A DNA stretch of 64,000 nucleotides from Pseudomonas chlororaphis (lineage in GTDB: Bacteria; Pseudomonadota; Gammaproteobacteria; Pseudomonadales; Pseudomonadaceae): contig CP011020.1 in the NCBI GenBank assembly GCA_001023535.1, positions 186,001-250,000 of the forward strand. The letters are read 5' to 3'. The notes beneath the pieces are model-generated. The model was not told the DNA's origin. It was given only the letters and a program-made list of their open reading frames with translations, and did no database searches. A program made the translations under genes and the position numbers. This document shows, one piece after another, positions 45,557 to 57,700 of the stretch (the first letter of the stretch is position 1; each line of letters begins with the position of its first letter).

Positions 45557-45584
45557 GGCTCGCTCGACTCTCGGTCAGCGAGCC
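45557..45584. other. Hairpin in the gap before the His-module NRPS gene
   Basis: An 8-base perfect stem (GGCTCGCT / AGCGAGCC) with a 12-base loop lies in the 112-base gap between the second hydroxylase and the next NRPS gene. No T-run follows, so it is more likely an mRNA-processing or stability element than a terminator. Confidence 0.35.
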
Positions 45585-45637
45585 CCGGCGGGCGCGGTGT
45601 CACCCCGATCCAAGCCCCCTTTCCAGACGAGTTGAAC

Positions 45638-48600
45638 ATGAGCGGACTTCAAGGTTTTCGTATCTCGCCGCAACAGGCAGCCCTCTACCCACACCTCAAT
45701 GGCGTCGCCGCGCACCCTTACGGCTGTCACCTGCAATGGACGCTGTCCGGCCCGACGGACGTCGACGCGCTGGACAACCGCCTGCGCACGCTGCTGGCCG
45801 ACTGCGAGATTCTGCGCACGCGCCTGATGCCGGTGCCCGGCCTGCGCCACCCGGTGCAAGTGATCGACGACAGCGGCTCGCTGGCGGTGACGTCGGTGGA
45901 CCTGCGTCAACGTCCTGTCGCCGAGCAGGAGGCCGAACTGGCGCGCCTGGCATCGCAGCCGCGGGACTGGACCACGCCGCTGGCCGTGACCGTGGTGCAC
46001 CTGTCCGATGACCGCGCCGTGCTGGACCTGGCCGGCGCCAGCAGCCATTTCGACCTCGCCAGCCTCAGGCTGGTGGCGAACGCCCTGTTGCAGGACACTC
46101 CGCCGGACCTGTCCGAGACCCTGCAGTACGCCGACTACGCCGAATGGCGCTGGAGCCTGGTTGAAGACGAACCGGACCACCCGGGCACGCGCTTCTGGAA
46201 AACCCTGGGCCAGACCGAGCAGCCCACCTTGCAGCTGTCCCTTGAGGCGCCCTGCGGCAGCGGTTTTGCCCCAGCACGGCACACGCTGGCGCTGCCGGAC
46301 GACCTCAGCCGTCACCCGAGCCTGAACGCAGACCTGCTATTGGCGGCCTGGGCAGCGGTGCTCGGCCGGTTGGCGGGCCAGCAACAGGTCCCGGTCACGC
46401 TGATCCATGAAAGCCGTGGCGTCGAGCTGGAAAGCGCCCTCGGCCTGTTCGAACAGGGCCTGCCCCTGAACATCGACCTGGATGCCCAGGCCACCCTGGC
46501 CCAACAGAGCCAGCAAGTACGCGCCAGCGTCGAGCACGGCACCGGCTGGCAAGACTATTACACCGAGGGCTTCAGCACCGGCTACGCCTTCGCATGGCGC
46601 TCGGGCGACGCCCGGGAACGCTACGCCGACGCGCGGATGAACCCGCTCAAGGCCTGTCTGAACGTGCGCCAGTTGCCCGGCCAACTGTTGGCAGACCTGA
46701 CGTACGATCGCCACGTGCTGAGCGACGAAGCCGTGCGCTGCCTCGGCGAGCAGTGGCTGCAACTGCTGCTGGGCGCCCTGGCCGAACCGCAGCGAGCCTG
46801 GGCGCAATTGCCCTTGGGCGGCCCACTGCAATCGCAACTGCTGGATACCGGCGCCCACCTGCCGGTGATCGAACCCGTGACGCTGGTTGAACTCATCGCC
46901 CGCCAGGTTCGCCAGCAACCGGACGCCATCGCCCTCAGCGACCAGGCCGGCGACCTCAGCTACGCCCGCCTCGATGCCTGCGCCACGCGCCTGGCCCATC
47001 AACTGGTGGCTGCCGGCATCGGTCGCGACGTGCCGGTGGGCATCCTGTTCCCCCGTGGCAACGCCGCCATCGTCGCCATGCTGGCGGTGTTGAAGGCCGG
47101 TGGCGCCTACGTGCCGATCGACCCGACGTACCCGGCCGAACGCCGTGCCTACATGCTCGCCGACAGCGCCATCGCCCACATCGTCGTCAGCGCCGACCTG
47201 GCCAACAGCGTGCCGGCCAGCCTGCAACGCTTCGTCCTCGATGACTTGCAAGAGCAAGGCCACGCCGACCTGCCGCCCCTGCCCCAACCGGACCCGGACG
47301 CCCTCGCCTACCTGATCTACACCTCCGGTTCCACCGGCGCTCCGAAGGCCGTGGAAATCAGCCACGGCGCGCTGAGTTTCTCGACCCAGGTGCGCATGGC
47401 CGCCTATGAAACGCCAGTGCGCGCCTACCTGCTGCTGTCATCGTTTGCCTTCGACAGCTCGGTCGCGGGGATTTTCTGGACCCTGGCCCAAGGCGGGCGA
47501 CTGGTGCTGCCGGCGCCAGGGGAAGAACTGGAGATGGCGCGCCTGGCGCAACTGGTAACCCAGCATCACGTCAGTCACGGCCTGTCGCTGCCGTCGCTCT
47601 ACCAAGCGTTGCTGGAGCAGTTGCAACGGGCCGGTGGCAGCGAAAGCCTGCAATGCTGGATCGTCGCCGGCGAGGCCTGCCCGCCGACGCTGGTCAGCCA
47701 GCACCACAAGGCCCTGCCCCAGGCGCGCCTGGTGAACGAATACGGCCCCACCGAAGCCACGGTCTGGGCCAGCTACGACGTGCTGGAGCCCAACCGCAGC
47801 GTCAGCATCGGCCGCCCCATCGCCGGCATGGACCTGCGCCTGCTGAACGAATTCGACCAGGCCTGCGGCATCGGCGAACCGGGCGAGATCGTCCTCGCCG
47901 GCCCGACCCTGGCCCGCGGCTACCGCAACAAACCCGACGAAACCGCCAAGGCTTTCGTCACCCTGGCCGACGGCACCCGCGCCTACCGCACCGGCGACCT
48001 GGCCTGCTGGCTGGCGGACGGGCGCCTGGCGTTCCTCGGGCGCAAGGACCACCAGGTGAAAGTGCGCGGCTACCGCATCGAACTGGGTGAAATCGAACGC
48101 CAGCTGTGCCTTCACAGCGACGTGCGCGAAGCCGCGGTGATCGTGCAGGAACATGCCGCCGGCAAGCGCCTGCTGGCCTACATCCTCGCCGCCCACGGCT
48201 ATGCACCGGACTCCGAAGCGCTCAAGCGTTTCCTGGGCGAACGCCTGCCCTCGTACATGGTGCCGGCCCGGGTGCTGACCCTGGCGACCTTTCCGCGCAC
48301 CCCCAACGGCAAGCTCGACGCCCGGCAACTGCCCGACCCGGATCAGTTCGACGAAAGCACTCATGTGGCGCCGCGCAACGCCATGGAAACCGCCTTGCAA
48401 GCCATCGTTGCCAAGGTGCTGAAACTGGCGTCGGTCAGTGTCACCGACAACTTCTTCGCCATTGGCGGCGACTCGATCCTGAGCCTGCAAGTGGTGGCCC
48501 AGGCCCACGAGCAAGGCATCGCGCTCTCGGCCAAGCAGGTCTTCGAGCGCCAGACCATCGCCGCCATGGCCGACGTCGCGCAACCGCTGGCCGAGTCCGC

Positions 48601-48700
48601 CGCCGAACCGCTCGCCCAGAGCACCGAGTTCAGCGCCTCGGGCCTGTCCGATGACGAAATGCAAGCGCTGATGGCTGAACTGAACGAGGCCGACCTGTGA
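45638..48700 (+). CDS. NRPS: interface-like domain, adenylation domain (histidine code), carrier domain
   Basis: A 1,020-residue NRPS. Residues 1-420 resemble a condensation domain, but where HHxxxDG should be the sequence reads SSHFDLAS, so it cannot be a normal condensation catalyst; this fits the noncanonical interface domain linked with beta-hydroxylation in siderophore NRPSs. The A domain spans about 430-900 (YTSGSTGAPK at about 564, NEYGPTEATVW, YRTGDLACW). Its specificity residues read D-S-A-L-I-A-E-V-W, close to the known His code DSELTAEVC. The carrier domain has GGDSIL (Ser at about 945), and a C-terminal helix LSDDEMQALMAELNE may dock to the next enzyme. ATG 45638 follows a weak ribosome site. 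The C domain acting on this module is presumably the one ending the upstream starter protein. Confidence 0.9.
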   Translation: MSGLQGFRISPQQAALYPHLNGVAAHPYGCHLQWTLSGPTDVDALDNRLRTLLADCEILRTRLMPVPGLRHPVQVIDDSGSLAVTSVDLRQRPVAEQEAELARLASQPRDWTTPLAVTVVHLSDDRAVLDLAGASSHFDLASLRLVANALLQDTPPDLSETLQYADYAEWRWSLVEDEPDHPGTRFWKTLGQTEQPTLQLSLEAPCGSGFAPARHTLALPDDLSRHPSLNADLLLAAWAAVLGRLAGQQQVPVTLIHESRGVELESALGLFEQGLPLNIDLDAQATLAQQSQQVRASVEHGTGWQDYYTEGFSTGYAFAWRSGDARERYADARMNPLKACLNVRQLPGQLLADLTYDRHVLSDEAVRCLGEQWLQLLLGALAEPQRAWAQLPLGGPLQSQLLDTGAHLPVIEPVTLVELIARQVRQQPDAIALSDQAGDLSYARLDACATRLAHQLVAAGIGRDVPVGILFPRGNAAIVAMLAVLKAGGAYVPIDPTYPAERRAYMLADSAIAHIVVSADLANSVPASLQRFVLDDLQEQGHADLPPLPQPDPDALAYLIYTSGSTGAPKAVEISHGALSFSTQVRMAAYETPVRAYLLLSSFAFDSSVAGIFWTLAQGGRLVLPAPGEELEMARLAQLVTQHHVSHGLSLPSLYQALLEQLQRAGGSESLQCWIVAGEACPPTLVSQHHKALPQARLVNEYGPTEATVWASYDVLEPNRSVSIGRPIAGMDLRLLNEFDQACGIGEPGEIVLAGPTLARGYRNKPDETAKAFVTLADGTRAYRTGDLACWLADGRLAFLGRKDHQVKVRGYRIELGEIERQLCLHSDVREAAVIVQEHAAGKRLLAYILAAHGYAPDSEALKRFLGERLPSYMVPARVLTLATFPRTPNGKLDARQLPDPDQFDESTHVAPRNAMETALQAIVAKVLKLASVSVTDNFFAIGGDSILSLQVVAQAHEQGIALSAKQVFERQTIAAMADVAQPLAESAAEPLAQSTEFSASGLSDDEMQALMAELNEADL

Positions 48701-48758
48701 GCGGTTTCACCCGTCGCCAGGCCATCACCGTCGCCCCTTTTTACGCAGGACGCTTTCA

Positions 48759-51700
48759 ATGACCACCGCAAAGACCACCGGCAACCCGATCGAAGACATC
48801 TACCCGCTGTCGCCGCTGCAACAGGGGATGCTGTTCCATTCCCTGCTCCACGAAGACTCCGGTGTCTACCTGATGCAGGATCGCTACCGCATCGGCGGGG
48901 CCATCGACGAAGCCCTGTTTCTCGAATCGTGGCGCCAGGTGGTGGCGCTGCACCCGTCCCTGCGCGCCAGTTTCCAATGGAAAAGCCAGAAGCAACCGGT
49001 GCAGGTGATCCACCGCGAGGTCAAGGTGCCCCTGGATACCCTCGACCTGCGCGGCCTCGCCCCTCACGAACAGGAGGCACGCATCCGCACCCTGCTCGAA
49101 GACGAGCAGAAAGTCGGCTTCAACCTGTCGAAGCCACCGCTGATTCGCTTCCGCCTGGTGCGCCTGGCCGACGAGTCGTACGAATTCATTCGCAGCTTCC
49201 ACCACATCCTGATGGATGCCTGGTGCATTTCCCTGGTGACGGTGGACTTCCTCAAGGTCTACGAAGCGCTGTGCAACGACCGCACTCCCGAGCTGAAAAG
49301 CCCACGGCCGTTTCGCGACTACATCCAGTGGCTGCAACGCCAGGACGCGAGCAAGGCCGAACAGTTCTGGCGTGGCCAACTGCAAGGCCTCAATGCGCCC
49401 ACTCCATTGACCGTGGACAACGGCGTGGCCCGCGACCGCTACACCGACGCGGTGCTGGTGGACGATCAACTGATTCACCTCAGCGCCACGCAGACCCAGG
49501 CGCTGGCCGCGTTCTGCCGCAGCCGCCGGATCACCCCGAACACGTTTTTCCAGGGCGTCTGGTCGTTGCTGCTGTCGCGCTACAGCGGGCAGCAGGACGT
49601 GGTCTTCGGCGTCACCGTGGCCGGCCGTCCGGCGGACCTGACCGGCGTGGCGGAAATGATCGGCCTGTTCATCAACACCCTGCCGCTGCGGGTCTCGGTT
49701 GACCCGAACGCTACCCTTGGCGATTGGCTGGGTGCCCTGCAGGGGCTCAACGTCGACATGCGCGACTTCGAGCACACGCCGTTGACCGACATCCAGGGCT
49801 GGAGCGATTTCCCTCGCGGCGAAACCCTGTTCGACAGCATCCTGGTGTTTGAAAACGCGCCCATCGACGAGCAAATCCTCGAGGGCGGCTTCCAGTTCAG
49901 CCTTGAAGGCATGGACCACAGCGTGCACACCCACTACGGCCTGACCGTGGTGATCCTGCCCGGCGAGCAACTGGGCATCCGCGTGTCCTATGACCGCGAA
50001 CGCTTCGAAGCGTCTACCGTGCAACGCCTGCTCGGGCATATCGCCAGCCTGGTCGAAGGCATGCTGGCGGCGCCGGACGCGCCCCTGGGCAGCTTTGAAC
50101 TGCTGGCCGTCGAAGAACGCCAGCAATTGCTGGGCGATTGGGCGGTCAACCCACACGACTTCCCCCTCGACCAGAGCTACGCCCAGTTGTTCGCCGCCCA
50201 GGTCGCCCAGCGCGGTGATCAGGTTGTCGCGCGCTGTGACGACGAGTCGCTGACCTATGCCGAGCTGGACCGGCGCTCCACCCGCCTGGCCCACGCCTTG
50301 CGCGACGCCGGTGCCGGAGAAGATCAACTGGTCGCCCTGGTCGCTCCCCGTGGCCTGGCACTCCTGACCATGATGATCGCCGTGTTCAAGGCCGGCGCCG
50401 CCATGCTGCCGTTGGAAGTCAACCACCCGCCCGAGCGCCTGCGGGAAATCCTCGGCCTGGCCCGCGCGCCGTTGCTGGTGGTCAGCGAAGCGGCCGGCGG
50501 CTTGCTCGAGCCCTTGCTCAGTGGCCTCGACCAACCCCCTGCGGCGTTGTTCGCCGAAGCCTGCTGGAAATCCTGCAACGACGCGCCGCTGCCCCTGCTC
50601 GGTCGTCCGCAGAGCCTGGCCTACGTGCTGTTCACCTCGGGTTCGACCGGTACGCCAAAGGGCGTGATGATCGAACAGCGCGGCATGCTCAACAACATCT
50701 TCGGCAAGGTCCCGGCCCTGGGGCTGGGTGCCGAGGACCGGATTCCCCAGACCGCCTCGGTGGCGTTCGACATTTCGGTGTGGCAGTTCCTCGCCGCCCC
50801 GGTGCTCGGTGCCACCGTGCACATCCTTGCGGACGAAATCGCCCACGACCCGCAGCGCCTGCTGCACGTGCTCGCCAGCGAGCGCCTGAGCGTGCTGGAA
50901 ATCGTCCCGAGCCTGATGCGCACCTTGCTCGCCCTGTGCCCGTGCGACCTGCAACTGCCCGACCTGCGCTGGGTCCTGCCCACCGGTGAAGCCCTGCCGC
51001 CCACCGTGGCCCGGGACTGGTTCGCGCGCTTCCCCGACATTGCCCTGATGAACGCCTACGGGCCGGCCGAGTGCGCCGACGACGTGGCGTTCCAGCCGAT
51101 CTTTGCCGCACCCGATGCCAACGTCAGCCACATGCCCATCGGCCAGCCGACCGCCAACAACCGCCTGTATGTGCTGGACGAAAGCCTGCGCCCGGTGCCG
51201 GTCGGCGTGGCCGGGGAGATCTGCGTCGGTGGCGTCGGTGTCGGCCGCGGCTACCTGCACGACCCTAAGCGCACCGCCGATGCCTTCATCGACCACCCAT
51301 CACTCAACGCTCGCGTGTACCGCACCGGTGACCTGGGACGCTGGCGTGCCGACGGGGTGATCGAATACCTCGGCCGACGCGACCAGCAGGTAAAACTGCG
51401 CGGCCACCGGATCGAACTGACCGAAATCGAACACCGCCTCGCCCAGCATGCCAACGTGCGCGAAGCCGCCGTGCTGCTGCGGGAAAACACCGCGGGCGAA
51501 GCCTGGCTGGTGGCGTACTGGTCGGCCCATGACGACACACTGGGCAGCGATGGGCTGAGCGACCACCTGCGGGCGCAGTTGCCGCCGTACATGGTGCCGG
51601 CGGCGTTCGTCTGCCTGGAACGCCTGCCGCTGAACAACAACGGCAAGGTCGACCGCAAGGCCCTGGCCGCCCGGGAGCTGGACTGGCAGGTCGACACCCG

Positions 51701-54700
51701 GCAAAGCATCGCCCCGCGCAACGCGCTGGAAAGCGCCGTGGCCGCCATCTGGGCCGAGGTCCTGGGGCGCGACAGCATTGGCGTGGAGGACAACTTCTTC
51801 ACCCTCGGCGGCCACTCGCTGCTGGCGACCCAGATCGTCGCGCGGCTGCGCAGCCACTTCAAACTGGAGCTGCCGCTGCGCACGCTGTTCGAACAACCGA
51901 CCGTGGCCCTACTGGCCGACGCCATCGCCGCACGCCAGGCCGACGCCGCCGCGCCGCAGGCCACCGCCCTCGCGGCGCCGACCGCCCGACCGCGCCCGGC
52001 CTTGCTGCCGCTGTCGTTCTCGCAGCAACGCCTGTGGTTCATCGAGCAACTGACCCCGGGCACGACGCTGTTCAACATCCCGTTCGCCCTGCACCTCAAG
52101 GGCGAGCTCAATGTCGAGGCCCTGCACGCCAGCTTGAATGACCTGCTGGCGCGCCATGAAATCCTGCGCACCGGCATCGACAGCCGCGACGGCGTGCCGA
52201 GCCAATGCATCAGCCCGTCGCTGACCATCGCCCTGCCCTTCGACGACCTTTCCGGACTTTCCACCACGGCGCGCGAGGGCGCGCAGTTCACGGCCCTGCA
52301 AGACACCTTCGAGCAGCCGTTCGACCTGGCCACCCCGCCGCTGCTGCGCGCACGCCTGCTACGCCTGGCGCCGCAGGAACACGTGCTGGGCATCGCCCTG
52401 CACCACCTGGTGTCGGACGCCTGGTCGGCCACCATCGCCCTGCGCGAACTGGCCCTGGGTTATGAAGCCCGCTGCAACGGCGCCGCCGCCCAACTGCCAG
52501 ACCTGGCGCTGCAATACGCCGACTTCGCCCTCTGGCAGCGCGAACACCTGCAAGGCACCGAACTCAAGCGCCAGCTCGACTACTGGACCACCACCCTGGA
52601 TCGGCGCGACAGCGAAGGCAGCCCGTTGCTGGCGCTGCCGACCGACCATCCACGGCCGTCGGTGCAAAGCTACCGCGCCGGGATCGTCCAGCGTGAACTG
52701 AGCACCGACCTCAGTGGCCGAGTGCAAGCCTTTGCCAGCCGTCTCGGCACCACGCCGTTCACGGTGCTGTTCGCCGGTTTCGCCGTGCTGATGCACCGCC
52801 TGAGCGGCGATGCCACGGTGCTGGTCGGCACCCCGGTGACCCATCGCGAGCAACCGGGCACCGAAGGCCTGCTCGGCATCCTGCTGAACAACCTGGCGAT
52901 CCGGGCCGACTTTGCCCCCCTGGCAGACTTCACCGCCTTGGTCAAACAAGTGGCCGAACGCCTGCGCAGTGGCCTGCAACACCAGGACCTGCCTTTCGAG
53001 CAACTGGTGGACAGCCTGCAACTGCCCCGCAGCCTCAGCCACGCGCCGTTGTATCAGGTGATGGTGGCGCAACAGTTGGCCATGGAATCGCGGCTGCGCT
53101 TCCCCGGGCTGGAGTTCGAAGCACTGGACACGCCGCTGCGGCACTCGGAATGCGACCTGGACTTGCACGTGCTGTGCCCGGCCAATGCGCCGATCCAGCT
53201 GGAGCTGATGTTCGCCCTCGACCTGTTCACCGCCGACAGCGCCCGCCAGACCCTCGCCCGCCTTGAGCACCTGCTCGAACACATGCTCGCCGAGCCGCAA
53301 CGCCCGGTGGCAGCCTTGCCGCTGTTGATGGATGCAGAATGGCAACGCACCGTGGTGGAGTGGAACAGGACCGAGATGCAGGTGCCCAGCCACCTGACCT
53401 TCACCCAACTGTTCGAACAACAGGCCGAGCGGACCCCGGAGCGCGATGCACTGTGCTTCGAGGGCCGCCGCCTGAGCTACGACGAGTTGAACCGTCGGGC
53501 CAACCAGTTGGCCCATTACCTGCGCAGCCGTGGCGTGGTCGCCAATCGTCCGGTGGCGCTGTGTGTCGAGCGCTCGTTGGACCTGTTGGTCGGCCTGCTG
53601 GGCATCCTCAAGGCCGGCGGCGCCTACGTGCCGCTGGACCCGACCTACCCGGTGGATCGCCTGGCGTACATGCTCGAAGACGCGCAACCGGCGCTGTTCC
53701 TCGGCCAACAAGGGCTGTTGGAGCAGTTGGGCGCCGACCTGCCCCGCCTGCGCCTGGACAGCGACGCGGCACACTTGGCCGACCTGCCGGACGACAACCT
53801 GCCGGCGCTCGCCGGGCCGAACGACCTGGCCTACATCATGTACACCTCTGGCTCGACCGGTAAGCCCAAGGGCACCCTGGTCACCAACGGCTCGGTGGTC
53901 AACCTGGCCTGGGCGCGCATCCATGGCCTGTATCGCCGCTACACCGACCAGCCGATGCGCACCAGCTTCAACTACTCGTTCGCCTTCGACAGTTCGGTGG
54001 CCGAGCTCATCCTGCTGCTCGACGGCCACAGCCTGTACCTGACCCCGGAAGACGTGCGCTACGACCCACAGGCGCTGGCGCAGTTCTTCGCCGAAACCCG
54101 CCTGGACGCTTTCGAATGCACTCCGGCCCAACTCAAGGCCCTGCTCGAAAGCGACGGCGTGCGCCGTGGCGAGGTGTACCTGCCGCGCTTCGTGCTGTTC
54201 GGCGGCGACGCGGTGGACGCGCAACTGTGGCAACGCCTGCCATCGATTGCCGGCAGCCGCTTCTTCAACACCTACGGCCCGACCGAATGCACCGTGGACG
54301 CCACCGGTTGTGCGGTCGATGATTTCCCCCAGCGCCCGATCATTGGCCGGCCGATTGCCAACGTGCGCACCTACGTCCTCGATGGGTTTCTCAACCCGAT
54401 GCCGGTGGGCGTACCGGGCGAACTGCACATCGGCGGCGCCGGCGTGACCCTGGGCTACCTCAACCGCGCCGAGCAGACCGCCAAGGTGTTCATCGACGAC
54501 CCGTTCTCGCCGGTCGAAGGCGCCCGGATGTACAAGTCCGGCGACCTGGTGCGCTGGTTGCCCGACGGCCAGCTCGAATACCTGGGACGCATGGATCACC
54601 AGGTCAAGATCCGTGGCTTCCGCGTCGAACTGGGGGAAATCGAAACCCTGATCGGCGCCCAGCCGGGCGTGCGCCAGGCCGTGGTGCTGGCCCGCGAGGA

Positions 54701-57700
54701 CGTGCCCGGCGACAAGCGCCTGGTGGCCTACGTGACCTGTGACGAACAGGCCGACATCCATGCCTGGCGCAAGACCCTCGGCGCCGCCCTGCCCGACTAC
54801 ATGGTGCCTTCGGCGTTCGTGCTGCTGGATGAACTGCCGCTGACCGACAATGGCAAGCTCAACCGCAAGGCCTTGCCGGCACCGGACATCCAGGCCGCCC
54901 CGGACGCCCTCGATCCGCCCCGCAGCGCCGCCGAACAGCAACTCGCCGCGCTGTGGTCGGAACTGCTCAACGTGCCGGCGGCCCAGATCGGTCGCGACAG
55001 CCACTTCTTCTACCTCGGCGGCCATTCGCTGCTGGCGGCGGCGCTGTTTGCCCGCCTGCGCCAACAGTTCGCCACGGTGCCGCCGCTGCGCGCGGTGTTC
55101 GAGCACCCGACCCTCCAAGCCCTGGCCGCGCTGCTGGACGACCCGTTGCAAGCACCCGCCGCGACATTCCAACCGGCGCCTCGCCCGGCACGCCTGCCGC
55201 TGTCGTTCGAACAACAGCGCCTGTGGTTCCTTGAACAATTGAGTGCCGGCGGTGGCGAGTACAACGTGGTCAGCGCCGTGCAACTGGACGGCGAACTCGA
55301 CACGCGCACCCTGCAAGCAGCCCTTGAGCAAGTGGCCCAGCGTCACGAAATCCTGCGCAGCCGCATCGTGCGCGCCGACGACGGCGAGTTGGCACTGGTC
55401 ATCGACCCCCAGGCCAACCTCACCTTGGGCGTCAGCACCCTGGAGGCAACCGACGACGCTTACTGGCAGCAGTTGACCGACGCCGCCGTCCACACCGAGA
55501 CCGGGCGCCGTTTCGACCTCGCCAGCGAACAGCCGATCCGCGCCACGCTGCTACAACGCAGCGGCCGCGCCCAGTCGTTGTTGCTGCTCAGCGTGCACCA
55601 CTGCGCCACCGACGATGCCTCCAGCCAGAACCTGCTGGATGAGCTGGGCCGCTGCTACAGCGCCCATGGCCAGGGCACCCGCGCCACACTGCCGGAGCTG
55701 GCGCTGCAATACCCCGACTACGCGCTCTGGCAACGCGAGCCCGCTCAGCAGGCCGCGTTCAGCAGCCAGTTGAACTACTGGCGCAACCAGCTGGAGGACG
55801 GTGATTACCTGCTGGACCTGCCCACCGAGCACGGTCGTCCCGACCAACTCGCCCCAGCGGCCGGCGCCGTGCAATGGCAACTGCCACCGGCCCTGGTCGG
55901 TCGCCTGCGGCAATTCGCCCAGCAACGCGGCGCCACGCTGTACATGCTGATGCTCGCGGCGGCGCAGCTGCTCCTGGGCCGCTACGCCAACCAGCGCGAT
56001 GTGCGGGTCGGCAGCCCGGTGGCCCAACGTCCGTTCGCCGAGCTGCAACCGCTGATCGGTTGCTTCGTCAACACCGTGGTGATGCGCGCCGACCTCGACC
56101 CGAACCTGGATTTCGAAGGCCTGCTGAATCAGGTCCGCGGCACCGTGCTGGACGCCCAGCAGCATCAGGACGTGCCGTTCGAACAGGTCGTCGAACACCT
56201 CAAGCCGGCCCGCAGCCTCGGCCAGACGCCGTTGTTCCAGGTGCTGTTCGCCATGCAGAACGCCGAGGCGTCGAGCCAGTCGTGGTCGCCGCTGCAAGTC
56301 AGCGAACAGGCAGTGAGCGCCCAGGCGACCAAGTTCGACCTGAACTGGGAAGTGCACGACGGTGAAGTGCTGTCGGTGTTGCTGGAGTACCGCACCGCGC
56401 TGTTCAGCGAAACCACTGCCCGGCGCTGGCTGGAACAGTGGCAGCAGTTGCTTGAGACCCTGCTCGAAGCCCCCCGCACCCGTCTTGGCGACTGGTCGCC
56501 ACTGCCAACGGCCGAGCGCCAACGGCAACTGGTCGAGTGGAACGCCACCGAGCATCATTACAGCGGCCCGCATGACCTGCACACCGCCCTGAGCCAGCAA
56601 GCGGCCCTGAGCCCCAACGCCCCGGCGCTGGTGTTCGAAGACCAACGCCTGAGCTACGCCGAACTGGACCTGCGCGCCCAAGCCGTTGCCCGTGCCCTGC
56701 GCGCAGCCGGCATCGGCGCCGACACCATCGTGCCGGTGTGCATGGAGCGTTCCGTGGACATGGTCGTCGCCCTGCTCGGCATCGTCCACGCCGGCGCCGC
56801 CTGGCTGCCGCTGGACCCGGAACTGCCCGCCGCGCGCCTGGCGTTCCTGATCGAGGACGCCGACGCCAAGGTCACCCTGACCCAAGCCCAATGGCTGCCG
56901 AAACTGCCGGCCGGGCATTCGGCCTGGACCCTCGACGCCCTGCCCGAGGCCCCTGCGTTCGAACCGATCAGCGTGCAGGCCAACGACCTGGCCTACGTGC
57001 TCTACACCTCCGGCTCCACCGGCCAGCCGAAAGGCGTGATGAATGAACACGGCGCCCTGATGAACCGCCTGTACTGGATGCAGGACGCCTTCCCGATTGG
57101 CCCGAACGACCGTGTATTGCAGAAAACCCCGTACAGCTTCGACGTCTCGGTGTGGGAGTTTTTCTGGCCGCTGATCACCGGTGCGACCCTGGTGGTCGCC
57201 CGTCCGGACGGCCATCGCGACCCGGCCTACCTCAGCCGGTTGATCCAGCAGGAACAGGTCACCACGCTGCACTTCGTGCCGTCGATGCTGCGCGCCTTTG
57301 TCGAGGAGCCGAGCCTGGCCGACTGCCACAGCCTGCGCCAGGTGTTCGCCAGCGGCGAAGCGTTGCCGGTGGACCTGGTGCGGCGTTTCATGGGCCAACA
57401 CCCGGCCGCCCTGGTCAACCTCTACGGCCCGACCGAAGCGGCCATCGACGTCTCGGTGTGGCGTTGCTCGGTGAACGATACGATCGTGCCGATCGGCAAG
57501 CCCATTGCCAACCTGCGCCTGTACATCCTCGACGAAACCCTGCAACCGTTGCCGATCGGCAGCATCGGCGAGCTGTACATCGGTGGCGTCGGCGTGGCCC
57601 GCGGTTACCTCAAGCGCCCGGACCTGACCGAGGAGCGTTTCCTGGCCAGCCCGTTCATCAACGGTGATCGCCTGTACCGCACCGGCGACCGTTGCCGCTT

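Noticed and set aside
48756..51296. 846-codon minus-strand frame opposite NRPS module 1
   Set aside because: Antisense shadow of the NRPS; composition unlike a real protein.
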